Assembly (NCBI RefSeq): GCF_900182575.1
Contig: NZ_FXSZ01000001.1
Span: forward strand, 620,001 to 684,000
Direction of reading: 5' to 3'
Length of the DNA stretch: 64,000 nucleotides
From: Solitalea koreensis
Lineage (GTDB): Bacteria > Bacteroidota > Bacteroidia > Sphingobacteriales > Sphingobacteriaceae
A program made the position numbers and the translations under genes. The notes beneath the pieces are model-generated. The model had not been told where the DNA came from, ran no database searches, and saw nothing but the letters and a program-made list of their open reading frames with translations. This document shows positions 16,727 through 24,893 of this stretch, piece by piece. Each line of letters begins with the position of its first letter. Within the stretch, counting starts at the first letter, position 1.

Positions 16727-18727
16727 CTAAAACAGGTCATTCAACAGATTATCATCGACTAAATTCGGCATCGTAACCTTTAATGCAGGAGTTCTCTCCA
16801 TTTCTCTTGTTATAGCAAAGCGAGCTTCTTTGTTTCTAGCCCAACTTCTTCTGGCTATACCATTGTTTACATCAAAAAACAGCATGTTTTGTAATTTCAA
16901 AGAAGCAGCTTCAGTACCATCAAGCAGCATTCCGAATCCACCATTGATTACCTCTCCCCAGCCAACGCCGCCACCGTTATGGATCGACACCCATGTTGCG
17001 CCTCTGAAACTATCGCCAATAACATTATGGATAGCCATGTCGGCTGTAAATCTGCTGCCATCATAAATATTGCTGGTTTCTCTAAAAGGAGAATCTGTTC
17101 CGCTTACATCATGATGGTCTCTCCCTAATACAACAGGAGCCGACAAAACACCTGATTGTATCGCCTCATTAAACTTTAAAGCAATCTTCGCGCGGCCTTC
17201 AGCATCGGCATACAGGATCCGGGCTTGTGAACCTACAACCAATTTATTTTTTTCCGCATCAGTAATCCAGATAATATTATCCTGCAATTGCTGCTGTATT
17301 TCAACAGGCGCATCAGCCTTGATTTCTTCTAAAACTTCTCGGGCAATTCGATCGGTAGTGCGCAAATCGTTGGGATTGCCTGATGTACACACCCACCTGA
17401 ACGGACCAAAACCATAGTCGAAACACATCGGCCCGAGGATATCTTCTACATACGAAGGGTATTTAAAATCAATGCCATTTTCGGCCATAACATCCGCGCC
17501 GGCTCTGCTGCATTCCAGTAAAAAAGCATTACCATAATCAAAAAAATAGGTTCCTTTTGCGCAATGCCTGTTGATTGCTGCCGCATGTCTTCTAAGTGAT
17601 TCCTGTACTTTTTCTTTAAAAAGCTCAGGCTGGGCAGCTATCATTTGATTTGACTCTTCATAACTGAAACCAACAGGATAATACCCTCCCGACCATGGAT
17701 TATGCAGGGAGGTTTGATCAGATCCGATTTCAACAAAAATTTCATCCTGATAAAATCGCTCCCAAACATCCACAATATTGCCAATGTAAGCGAGCGAAAC
17801 CGTTTCCTGTTGCACCTTTGCCGCTTTTACCCGGTTTACCAACATATCCATATCATCAATAAGCTCATCTACCCAACCTTGCTCATGGCGCTTTGTGGCG
17901 GCCGCCGGATTTATCTCTGCGCATATCGTAATACAGCCGGCAATATTGCCTGCTTTGGGTTGAGCTCCACTCATTCCTCCCAAGCCGGCTGTAAGGAAAA
18001 TTTTCCCTTTGGTATTCGAATCTTGTCCAAGCTTTTTACGGAAAGCATTCATAACAGTAATGGTGGTTCCGTGCACAATCCCTTGCGGGCCAATGTACAT
18101 GTAAGAGCCCGCCGTCATTTGACCGTATTGGGTAACACCTAAGGCATTATATTTTTCAAGATCATCCGGAGAAGAATAATTGGGGATCATCATTCCATTA
18201 GTCACCACAACGCGTGGTGCTGACGCTCCAGAAGGAAATAAACCCTGTGGATGTCCGCTGTAAATATTCAGCGTCTGCTCATCGGTCATCGTTGCCAGGT
18301 ACTGCATTGTCAACAGGTATTGTGCCCAATTCTGAAATACCGCACCATTGCCGCCATAGGTAATTAACTCATGCGGGTGTTGCGCAATAGCAGGGTCAAG
18401 ATTGTTCTGAATCATCAGCATTATGGATGCAGCATGAATACTGTTAAAAGGATACTCATGAATCGGACGGGCATGCATGGCATAGTCGGGCATAAAACGA
18501 TACATATAAATGCGACCATAAGTCTCCAGCTCATCCAAAAAATCGGCAGCTAGTTCTTTATGCCAATGCTCCGGAAAATATCTTAATGCATTTCGCAATG
18601 CAAGCTTCTTCTCTTCCTTACTCAGCACTTGTTTTCGTACAGGTGCATGACTAATAGCAATATTATACGGTTTTCGTTCCGGCAATTGAGCTGGAATTCC
18701 TTGCAGTATTTGTTCTTTGAAATTCAT
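16727..18727 (-). CDS. hutU: Urocanate hydratase
   Basis: Urocanase converts urocanate to imidazolone-propionate in the second step of histidine degradation, using tightly bound NAD+. The protein shows the glycine-rich urocanase core (ELITYGGNGAVFQNWAQYLL, SGHPQGLFPSGASAPRVVV) and the C-terminal signature WVSIHNGGGVGWGEVINGGF. It is about 666 residues, the longer form of the family. The frame stays open to 18772, but MNFKEQILQGIPAQ at 18727 matches the usual start and lies well placed behind a TATTTTTG promoter element. A LysR gene diverges from it. Confidence 0.95.
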   Translation of the reverse strand: MNFKEQILQGIPAQLPERKPYNIAISHAPVRKQVLSKEEKKLALRNALRYFPEHWHKELAADFLDELETYGRIYMYRFMPDYAMHARPIHEYPFNSIHAASIMLMIQNNLDPAIAQHPHELITYGGNGAVFQNWAQYLLTMQYLATMTDEQTLNIYSGHPQGLFPSGASAPRVVVTNGMMIPNYSSPDDLEKYNALGVTQYGQMTAGSYMYIGPQGIVHGTTITVMNAFRKKLGQDSNTKGKIFLTAGLGGMSGAQPKAGNIAGCITICAEINPAAATKRHEQGWVDELIDDMDMLVNRVKAAKVQQETVSLAYIGNIVDVWERFYQDEIFVEIGSDQTSLHNPWSGGYYPVGFSYEESNQMIAAQPELFKEKVQESLRRHAAAINRHCAKGTYFFDYGNAFLLECSRAGADVMAENGIDFKYPSYVEDILGPMCFDYGFGPFRWVCTSGNPNDLRTTDRIAREVLEEIKADAPVEIQQQLQDNIIWITDAEKNKLVVGSQARILYADAEGRAKIALKFNEAIQSGVLSAPVVLGRDHHDVSGTDSPFRETSNIYDGSRFTADMAIHNVIGDSFRGATWVSIHNGGGVGWGEVINGGFGMLLDGTEAASLKLQNMLFFDVNNGIARRSWARNKEARFAITREMERTPALKVTMPNLVDDNLLNDLF

Positions 18728-18769
18728 AATATATTGATAGCCTAAATGAATAAAACTAAATAGTTTACA

Positions 18770-18777
18770 CAAAAATA
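18770..18777 (-). promoter_or_regulatory. Candidate hutU promoter -7 element
   Basis: On the minus strand this reads TATTTTTG, a match to the Bacteroidota -7 consensus TAnnTTTG, about 43 bp upstream of the chosen hutU start. It lies only 5 bp from a TACTTTTG element on the opposite strand. Confidence 0.5.
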
Positions 18778-18782
18778 AACTC

Positions 18783-18790
18783 TACTTTTG
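18783..18790 (+). promoter_or_regulatory. Candidate LysR-gene promoter -7 element
   Basis: TACTTTTG matches TAnnTTTG on the plus strand, 38 bp before the ATG of the LysR regulator. It is almost back to back with the hutU element, so a single bound regulator could affect both promoters. Confidence 0.5.
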
Positions 18791-18828
18791 ATACCTATAA
18801 ATACCAATTACATCATCAATTAATAACC

Positions 18829-19731
18829 ATGGGTTATCAGATAGAATTGCGGCACCTGAAATATTTTCAAGTGCTGGCCGAAGAATTAAAGTTCAGAAAG
18901 GCCGCGGAAAGGTTGTACATATCACAGCCGGGACTCAGCCGCCAGATCAAACAGATGGAGGAACTATTTAATGTTAGCTTATTTGACAGGACCAAAAAAA
19001 AGGTTGAATTAACGCCTGCTGGTATTTATTTAAAAAATGAAGTCGATTATATTTTCAATCACCTTGATACCATCAAACAACAACTGGATAACATTGCTCA
19101 GGGCAAGGAAACCGAACTTCGAATCGGTTTTTTAGGATCTGCGGCTCAAAAAGTAATTCCTGAATTAGTCTTCAGACTTAGCAAGGAATACCCCGGGATA
19201 CGGACAATTCTGGAAGAACTACCCAACAAACTTCAGATTGATTTATTAGAGAAGAATAAGTTGGATATGGGATTTGTGCGCATGCAGCAATTTGCTGAAG
19301 GCATTTCCAAGCATCTCATTCATCAGGATACCTTTTCATTGGTGTTGCCGATGGACCATCCTTTAACCAACCCGAGTTATGAGACGATAAAATCCCTGAG
19401 TTCAGAGCCATTCATTTTTTTCTCCAGCGAAGACAGTCCTTTTTACCATGACCTGATCATGGGCATATGCGAAGACCATGGATTTCGACCACAGGTTTTT
19501 CATAAATCGGCAAATGCATTAACCATTTATAAATTAGTTGAAGAGGGCCTTGGAATCGCCATCGTACCAACAGGGCTTCAATACGGGTACGACTTAAAAG
19601 TTAAGTTTGTTGAACTGAGTTATATTCCGCAAAAAACGGAGTTGTATGTTATTTGGAAAGAATCAAACAGAAATCCTGCGTTGACAAATGTGGTGGAGTT
19701 GTTGATTAAAAGACATAAAGTCACTGGATAA
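18829..19731 (+). CDS. LysR-family transcriptional regulator, divergent from hutU
   Basis: The 300-residue protein has the LysR N-terminal winged helix-turn-helix (IELRHLKYFQVLAEELKFRK, then AAERLYISQPGLSRQIKQME) and a periplasmic-binding-like effector domain (about residues 90-295). LysR proteins usually control the divergent neighbour. Back-to-back promoters with hutU make histidine or urocanate utilisation its most likely target, though the inducer is not visible. The last 11 bases overlap the 3' end of the convergent membrane-protein gene. Confidence 0.88.
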   Translation: MGYQIELRHLKYFQVLAEELKFRKAAERLYISQPGLSRQIKQMEELFNVSLFDRTKKKVELTPAGIYLKNEVDYIFNHLDTIKQQLDNIAQGKETELRIGFLGSAAQKVIPELVFRLSKEYPGIRTILEELPNKLQIDLLEKNKLDMGFVRMQQFAEGISKHLIHQDTFSLVLPMDHPLTNPSYETIKSLSSEPFIFFSSEDSPFYHDLIMGICEDHGFRPQVFHKSANALTIYKLVEEGLGIAIVPTGLQYGYDLKVKFVELSYIPQKTELYVIWKESNRNPALTNVVELLIKRHKVTG

Positions 19732-20314
19732 CTTGACCTTTAGCATTTTTTTCCGGTTTTTCAATCCAATAAAATACAATCAAGCCAATTCCTCCACAAA
19801 TAAGGATCATTGCAAACCAAATGGCCAACTGACTGACTTCATCAATTCCAACAAATGTGCGTTGGGTTAGTATTAAAGCCGATAACAAACCAATACCTAC
19901 ACCAATAATCAGAAGACCCCATTTAAGAGCCCGGCTACTTTTGTAACTATCCATATTACTAATTGTTAGATCAATTTCTTTTTCAAGTCTTTTATGATCT
20001 CGATTACTTTTATTCAGGTACAATGCTTTCCAATCGACCAATATCCTTCTTGAAACCGGATAGTATTCAGGGAATCTACCCAATTCAAAAACAATTGCAA
20101 TTTGCCTATCTAATTTTGGCGCCTTATCCGCACCTGCAAATTCTTCAATTAATTTATGATAAATTGCGAATCGGTTATCTTCGTTTTTTTTCCTTAACCC
20201 TATTACATAATTAATAAAGGGTATATATAACGCTAAAAATGCAATAGCAATTCCGATTAACTGAATAATACCCTCGGTGCTTTTATACCATGTTTCAATT
20301 GTCAATAACATCAT
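19721..20314 (-). CDS. Membrane protein of unknown function
   Basis: The 197-residue protein has an N-terminal helix (IIQLIGIAIAFLALYIPFINYVIGL), a cytoplasmic charged region of about 90 residues, and two helices near the C-terminus (WGLLIIGVGIGLLSALIL and LAIWFAMILICGGIGLIVFY). No family was recognised. It converges on the LysR gene with an 11-bp tail overlap. The central part contains several basic residues and could be a coiled coil. Confidence 0.6.
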   Translation of the reverse strand: MMLLTIETWYKSTEGIIQLIGIAIAFLALYIPFINYVIGLRKKNEDNRFAIYHKLIEEFAGADKAPKLDRQIAIVFELGRFPEYYPVSRRILVDWKALYLNKSNRDHKRLEKEIDLTISNMDSYKSSRALKWGLLIIGVGIGLLSALILTQRTFVGIDEVSQLAIWFAMILICGGIGLIVFYWIEKPEKNAKGQVIQ

Positions 20315-20455
20315 TTACCTGAATATACTAAAAAACAACATGCAGATAGATTTGGGTATAGGTGTTAGCCCTAGAAAATGAATATTACCTACGGAGCTCG
20401 CTTTCTAAAAATTTTATTGTTTCTATAAATATTTCGCTGCACCATTCATTATTTT

Positions 20456-20494
20456 AAAAAAAAGGTGACAAGAATCAATTCTTACCACCTTTTT
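20456..20494 (-). terminator. Intrinsic terminator after DUF4242 gene
   Basis: An AAGGTG/CACCTT stem continues, after two mismatched pairs, into AAGAA/TTCTT. In the minus direction a run of eight T follows. It sits 23 bp beyond the stop of the small DUF4242 gene. Confidence 0.7.
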
Positions 20495-20516
20495 ATATTG
20501 TATTTCTTTTATAAAA

Positions 20517-20792
20517 CTATACTTCCGCTGTTGTCGGGTCAATAATTGTAGCGACTTTGGAAACTTTATTAGCAGGAAAACCGCCTAGCTCAGCATGTTT
20601 TCGAACAGTGGCTTCATCCGGGGCGATGTACACGCAATAAATTTTATCGCCTGTAACATAACTATGAACCCATTGAATTTCGGGGCCCATGGAACGCAAT
20701 ACATCACATGATTTTTGTGATATACCTTCCAATTCAACTTTTGAAAGATTTCCAACGTTTGGGATTTCTCTTTCAATAACAAACTTTGGCAT
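20517..20792 (-). CDS. DUF4242 (SCO4226-type) small protein
   Basis: This 91-residue protein matches the DUF4242 pattern: FVIEREIPNVGNLS at the start, WVHSYVTGDKIYCVYIAPDE in the middle and HAELGGFPANKVSKV near the end. The founding Streptomyces protein binds nickel, but the cellular role is unknown. Unusually for this window, a full AGGAGG ribosome-binding site lies 5 bp before the ATG. A second long frame overlapping it has no family match and is rejected. The gene has its own terminator. Confidence 0.8.
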   Translation of the reverse strand: MPKFVIEREIPNVGNLSKVELEGISQKSCDVLRSMGPEIQWVHSYVTGDKIYCVYIAPDEATVRKHAELGGFPANKVSKVATIIDPTTAEV

Positions 20793-20880
20793 ATTACCTC
20801 CTTGTTTTATAATTGAGTGTTAGTCAATATAATGAAAATTTTCATATACAAAGCATTAAATCAAACTGTTCTTGTCATAG

Positions 20881-21999
20881 CTATTCCTGAAAAAGTTCCA
20901 ACTGACTGGAGTTATTTTGCTTATTGAGAGGGTGAACTATTTCGCCAAAGTTGGAGAGTGTAATACCTAACAATCGGATCTTTTTATCCGCCGGTTCGGT
21001 TTTTAACAAAAGTTCTTTAGCTGTTTGAGAGATGGTTTTCAAGTCAGCTATACCATATCCGAATGAATGATTACGGGTAATTTGTTTAAAATCGCTGTAT
21101 TTGATTTTCAAGGTAACCGTTCTTCCTTTTAGCTGATAACGATGCAGGCGATCACAAACGATTACCGCAATCTTATCCAGTGCCACATTCATCTCGTCCG
21201 GTTCGGTTAAATCGTAAGCAAAAGTATCTTCGGCTCCTACCGATTTGGTTTCACGATGTGGCTGCACTTCTCTATCATCCACCCCTCTAACAATTTTATA
21301 ATAAAACTTGCCTACTTTACCGAAATGCAATACAAGTTGAGCTTCAGTAAGTTTTTTAAGATCGGCACCAGTATACAACTGCATACGCTTCATTTTTTCG
21401 GCCGTCACTCTTCCTACGCCAAAAAACTTTTCCACGGGCAATTGTTCCATAAATGCTTCGATGTTGGAGGGACCAATAAATTTCAAGCCATCGGGCTTAT
21501 TAATATCCGAAGCAATCTTTGCAACAAACTTATTGATGGAAACACCAGCAGAGGCCGTTAGCTGAAGTTCATCTTTAATAGCCTGTTTTATCTGTTGCGC
21601 AATTTCAATTGCCGAACCAATATTAAGTTTATCATTGGTAACATCTAAATAGGCTTCATCTAACGACAGCGGTTCAATTAAATCAGTATAGCGCTGAAAT
21701 ATTTCCCTGATTTTTACAGATACCTCTTTATAGGCAGCAAATCTGGGCCGTACAAAAATAACATGTGGACAAAGTTGCATGGCTTTCTTAGAAGACATAG
21801 CCGATCGGATTCCAAACTTACGGGCCTCATAACTCGCTGTTGCCACCACTCCGCCCCGGCCTTGAGGCGATCCGCCAACTACAATTGGCTTACCCCTGTA
21901 TTCAGGATTATCACGTTGCTCAACGGAAGCATAAAAAGCATCCATATCAATGTGAATGATTTTACGCTGAGTTTTATTGGGGTCCGGCACTTTGTTCAT
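20881..21999 (-). CDS. dinB: DNA polymerase IV (Y family)
   Basis: The 372-residue protein has the Y-family active site: IIHIDMDAFYASVEQRDNPE (Asp18 as a metal ligand), then GIRSAMSSKKAMQLCP and SLDEAYLDVT with the paired Asp-Glu. Helix-hairpin-helix and little-finger domains follow. It copies past damaged bases with low fidelity. The C-terminal QLELFQE resembles a beta-clamp binding motif (QLxLF), which recruits these polymerases to the replication fork. The gene is apparently monocistronic. Confidence 0.95.
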   Translation of the reverse strand: MNKVPDPNKTQRKIIHIDMDAFYASVEQRDNPEYRGKPIVVGGSPQGRGGVVATASYEARKFGIRSAMSSKKAMQLCPHVIFVRPRFAAYKEVSVKIREIFQRYTDLIEPLSLDEAYLDVTNDKLNIGSAIEIAQQIKQAIKDELQLTASAGVSINKFVAKIASDINKPDGLKFIGPSNIEAFMEQLPVEKFFGVGRVTAEKMKRMQLYTGADLKKLTEAQLVLHFGKVGKFYYKIVRGVDDREVQPHRETKSVGAEDTFAYDLTEPDEMNVALDKIAVIVCDRLHRYQLKGRTVTLKIKYSDFKQITRNHSFGYGIADLKTISQTAKELLLKTEPADKKIRLLGITLSNFGEIVHPLNKQNNSSQLELFQE

Positions 22000-22069
22000 T
22001 TCAGCAACTCACAAAATTATAAAATAAAAAATACCGACTCAAAAGTCGACTCAACCTCTTTAAGTCATG

Positions 22070-22125
22070 CTGAACGGAGTCGAAATAGTTGTTCTTAATA
22101 GTACAGCCCTTTCGACTACGCTCAG
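22070..22125. repeat. REP-like palindrome
   Basis: CTGAACGGAGTCGAAA (22070-22085) and TTTCGACTACGCTCAG (22110-22125) are inverted copies matching at 14 of 16 positions, around a 24-base centre. The element lies between dinB and the DinB-like gene. Its core is shared with the elements at 4979, 26145 and 53103. Confidence 0.8.
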
Positions 22126-22168
22126 TGGGACGAGGTTAAAACTTTTCAGACAACCCTTTCATAGGACG

Positions 22169-22699
22169 TTAAAAATTCATTTCATCAGCGCTAGGCCCAT
22201 AGCTGCCGGGAATAGGAATATTCAGCAAGCGAAGATATACTCCTAACTGTGCTCTGTGATGCACAATTTGACTAAAAACCATGCGAATTACTTCTCCTTT
22301 TGTTGAAACGCTGAGTATTTGCTCGCCATTACGCAAGGTCCAGTTCGGCTGTAATTGATCATCAGTTGCCTTCGATAAATGAGTTTTCCCATCTGCTAAG
22401 CATTTTTCAAAATAATCAACCAGTTGTGTGGTATTGGTTATATTTTCCGGAGTATAGGGGGTAGCTGCAAAATCAAGTTCATCAGTAGTAAGGGTCATGG
22501 TTATCCAACCCGGCAGTTCAGCTATATGCGTTGCCAGTTGTTTTATGGTCATGCTTTTTTCGTGTGGCTTCCAATCGTATTTATCATTAGGCACACGCGA
22601 CAACATTTTACGAGTTGTTTGAGCTTCCTGCTCCAACTCCTTTAAGAGCATTTGAATCATTGACATTTTATTAGGTTTTAAATGTGATGCGTTAGGCAT
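22169..22699 (-). CDS. DinB-like (YfiT/DUF664-type) four-helix metal-binding protein
   Basis: The 176-residue protein shows the DinB superfamily layout: an N-terminal helix (LLKELEQEAQTTRKMLSRVP), KYDWKPHEKSMTIKQLATHI with the first His ligand, and SQIVHHRAQLGVYLRLL with two more near the C-terminus. Members are often thiol-dependent S-transferases or damage-induced proteins of unknown reaction. A start at codon 12 is also possible. It is not related to DNA polymerase IV (dinB) upstream despite the name. Confidence 0.85.
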   Translation of the reverse strand: MPNASHLKPNKMSMIQMLLKELEQEAQTTRKMLSRVPNDKYDWKPHEKSMTIKQLATHIAELPGWITMTLTTDELDFAATPYTPENITNTTQLVDYFEKCLADGKTHLSKATDDQLQPNWTLRNGEQILSVSTKGEVIRMVFSQIVHHRAQLGVYLRLLNIPIPGSYGPSADEMNF

Positions 22700-22752
22700 A
22701 ACTGATTAACAAGATTTCAGTATGAGCTTAAGTTACGAAAAAATATTTTTGA

Positions 22753-22793
22753 CTATAGTGGTGGCGCGACTTAAAGTCGTGCCACCACTATAG
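22753..22793. repeat. 41-bp near-perfect palindrome in a divergent intergenic region
   Basis: The 20-base arms 22753-22772 and 22774-22793 are inverted copies with one C/T difference (a G-U pair in RNA) around a single A. The core is GTGGTGGCGCGACTT. The flanking genes point away from it, so terminator function for either is unlikely. It resembles a mobile or REP-type palindromic repeat. Confidence 0.75.
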
Positions 22794-22918
22794 CATGAAC
22801 ACTTCTCTAAATATCTGCTGGAATGAATATCTTCGCAAGAAATATTGAACGTTGCAGATTTTAATAGAGATAACACGATTTTATAGTCGCCTCTACTGGT
22901 CTATAAACCCTTAAAAAA

Positions 22919-23257
22919 ATGACTCCGAGTGAAATAAATGAGAAGTGGGCAAAATTGCAAGCGCAAATCGCCAAAGATTTTGACAGCGAAAAACCCGATA
23001 TTAAAGTAATTCTATTCCTGATCGGGGTACAAGAACTGGGGCAAGGTCCGCGCAAGTTTTCAAAACGCCAGAAAGAAGAGTTAATGCACATTGCAACTTG
23101 TCGTTTATTTAGCGAGATGGGCTTTTATGAACTTGTTGGACTTGATCAGGATGGTTGGCCGCATTGGAAACTGGTAAAACAAATTCCAAATTACACCTTG
23201 CTTGAACAAGAAATGGTTATGAAATCATTGATCATTGATTATTTTGAGCAGATTTAA
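22919..23257 (+). CDS. Conserved-looking cytoplasmic protein, function unknown
   Basis: The 112-residue protein has no signal or membrane segment. It contains a Gly-rich turn after a hydrophobic strand (KVILFLIGVQELGQGPRKFS) and a C-terminal aromatic stretch (QDGWPHWKLV). I do not recognise the family. It ends 38 bp before the cyclophilin start on the same strand, so the two may be co-transcribed. Confidence 0.6.
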   Translation: MTPSEINEKWAKLQAQIAKDFDSEKPDIKVILFLIGVQELGQGPRKFSKRQKEELMHIATCRLFSEMGFYELVGLDQDGWPHWKLVKQIPNYTLLEQEMVMKSLIIDYFEQI

Positions 23258-23295
23258 TTTAGATGAGAAACAAGAATAAAGACGAGTACCACCAC

Positions 23296-24000
23296 ATGAA
23301 ACAAATCAGCTTATTATTAATTTTCACGGTTTTATCATTAACATCTGCTTTTGCTCAAAAGAAAGAAAAAAACAGGTATGTAAAACTCCGCACCGATTCG
23401 GGCAGCTGTGTCATCCGCTTGTACAATGAAACTCCCTTACATCGCGATAATTTCATCAAACTGACCGGGCAGCATTTTTATGACAGTTTACTATTTCACC
23501 GTGTTATTAAGAACTTTATGATACAGGGTGGCGATCCTGATTCAAAACATGCCGCTACTGGTGTTCAATTAGGAGATGGAGATATGGGGTATAAAATTCC
23601 GGCTGAATTTCGCGATAGTTTGTTTCATAAAAAAGGTGTCTTGGCTGCTGCACGTGATGACAATCCGGAAAAAGCTTCAAGTGGATGCCAGTTCTATATT
23701 GTTCAGGGAAAAGTGTTTACCGACGAACAATTGGACAAGCTGGAACAAACCCGTTTAAAAGGCCGTAAAATTCCTGCTGCACAGCGTGAAGTTTACAAAA
23801 CCATCGGCGGAGCTCCTCATCTTGATCAAAACTATACAGTTTACGGAGAAGTTATAGAAGGTATTGATTTGGTTGATAAAATTGCTGCTGCAAAAACGGA
23901 TGGCAATGACAGACCGGCTCAGGATATTCGAATGAAAGTTGAGTTGTTGACCAAAAAAGAAACGAAAAAGCTCGAAAAACATTTAAAAAAACAAAAATAG
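23296..24000 (+). CDS. Cyclophilin-type peptidyl-prolyl isomerase, exported
   Basis: Cyclophilins catalyse cis-trans isomerisation of prolyl bonds. The protein has the cyclophilin core: FYDSLLFHRVIKNFMIQGGD, GYKIPAEFRDSLFHKKGVLA and SGCQFYIVQG, ending with YGEVIEGIDLVDKIA. The frame opens at 23263, but the ATG at 23296 begins a clear signal peptide (MKQISLLLIFTVLSLTSAFA), so this start was chosen. It probably acts in the periplasm on outer-membrane protein folding. The tail is lysine-rich. An insertion around residues 135-160 is typical of Bacteroidota members. Confidence 0.92.
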   Translation: MKQISLLLIFTVLSLTSAFAQKKEKNRYVKLRTDSGSCVIRLYNETPLHRDNFIKLTGQHFYDSLLFHRVIKNFMIQGGDPDSKHAATGVQLGDGDMGYKIPAEFRDSLFHKKGVLAAARDDNPEKASSGCQFYIVQGKVFTDEQLDKLEQTRLKGRKIPAAQREVYKTIGGAPHLDQNYTVYGEVIEGIDLVDKIAAAKTDGNDRPAQDIRMKVELLTKKETKKLEKHLKKQK

Positions 24001-24093
24001 ATATGCGATTTATGTACTGAGATTTGAGATTCTTTAATATCAAACAACCATTCTCAATACACAATATCCATATCTCAATACGATTATTAACAC

Positions 24094-24864
24094 ATGAAAA
24101 TTATATCTTATAACGTTAACGGTATTCGATCGGCAATGAACAAAGGCTGGCTAGCCTGGCTTCAGGCTACTGATGCCGACATTGTTTGCTTGCAAGAAAT
24201 TAAAGCTCAGCCTGAAAACATTACAGATGAGCTTAAATTACTGGAAGATATGGGTTATAAGTATCAATACTGGTATCCTGCACAAAAAAAGGGGTATAGC
24301 GGCGTGGCCCTGCTTTCAAGACATCAGCCTGTAACAGTCGAATTTGGTTGCGGTCATGAACAGTATGATCATGAAGGCCGAATGGTGCGCGCTGATTTTG
24401 CTGATTTTTCGGTAATGAGCTTATACGTTCCTTCAGGTTCTAGCGGTGAAGATCGTCAGGGCGTGAAATTTGAATTCATGGACTTCTTTATGGATTATGC
24501 TACTCAACTAAGAGCACGCTTCCCTAAACTGATTATCTGCGGAGATTACAATATTTGTCATCGCCCAATTGATATTCACAACCCGAAATCGAATGCAAAA
24601 TCTTCAGGGTTTCTTCCAGAAGAACGCCTGTGGATGGAAAACTTCATCGAAAGCGGCTTTATTGACACCTTCCGTCATTTTAATCAAGAGCCGCACAATT
24701 ATACTTGGTGGAGTTTCCGGGCTAATGCAAGAGCAAAAAACCTGGGCTGGCGTATCGACTATCATTTGGCCACAAAAGAATTGGAGCATCGTTTAAAAAG
24801 AGCTGCCATTTTGCCTGATGCATTACATTCAGACCACTGCCCGATTCTTCTGGAAATTGAATAA
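24094..24864 (+). CDS. xth: Exodeoxyribonuclease III
   Basis: The 256-residue protein has all motifs of the exonuclease III/AP endonuclease family: MKIISYNVNGIRSA with the Asn ligand, DIVCLQEIKA with the metal-binding Glu, SLYVPSG, ICGDYNICH with the Asp-Asn pair, and HSDHCPILLEIE with the C-terminal Asp-His. It cuts DNA at abasic sites and removes 3' blocks in base-excision repair. Length is normal. It precedes hutI by 29 bp, but no functional link is apparent. Confidence 0.95.
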   Translation: MKIISYNVNGIRSAMNKGWLAWLQATDADIVCLQEIKAQPENITDELKLLEDMGYKYQYWYPAQKKGYSGVALLSRHQPVTVEFGCGHEQYDHEGRMVRADFADFSVMSLYVPSGSSGEDRQGVKFEFMDFFMDYATQLRARFPKLIICGDYNICHRPIDIHNPKSNAKSSGFLPEERLWMENFIESGFIDTFRHFNQEPHNYTWWSFRANARAKNLGWRIDYHLATKELEHRLKRAAILPDALHSDHCPILLEIE

Positions 24865-24893
24865 ATTAGGGTAACCTATAATCTGTATTAACA

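Noticed and set aside
17702..18142. 146-codon frame antisense to hutU
   Set aside because: It is a shadow of the conserved urocanase reading frame.
20585..20782. Second frame overlapping the DUF4242 gene
   Set aside because: The overlapping frame 20517-20792 has the family motifs and a perfect ribosome-binding site; this one has neither.
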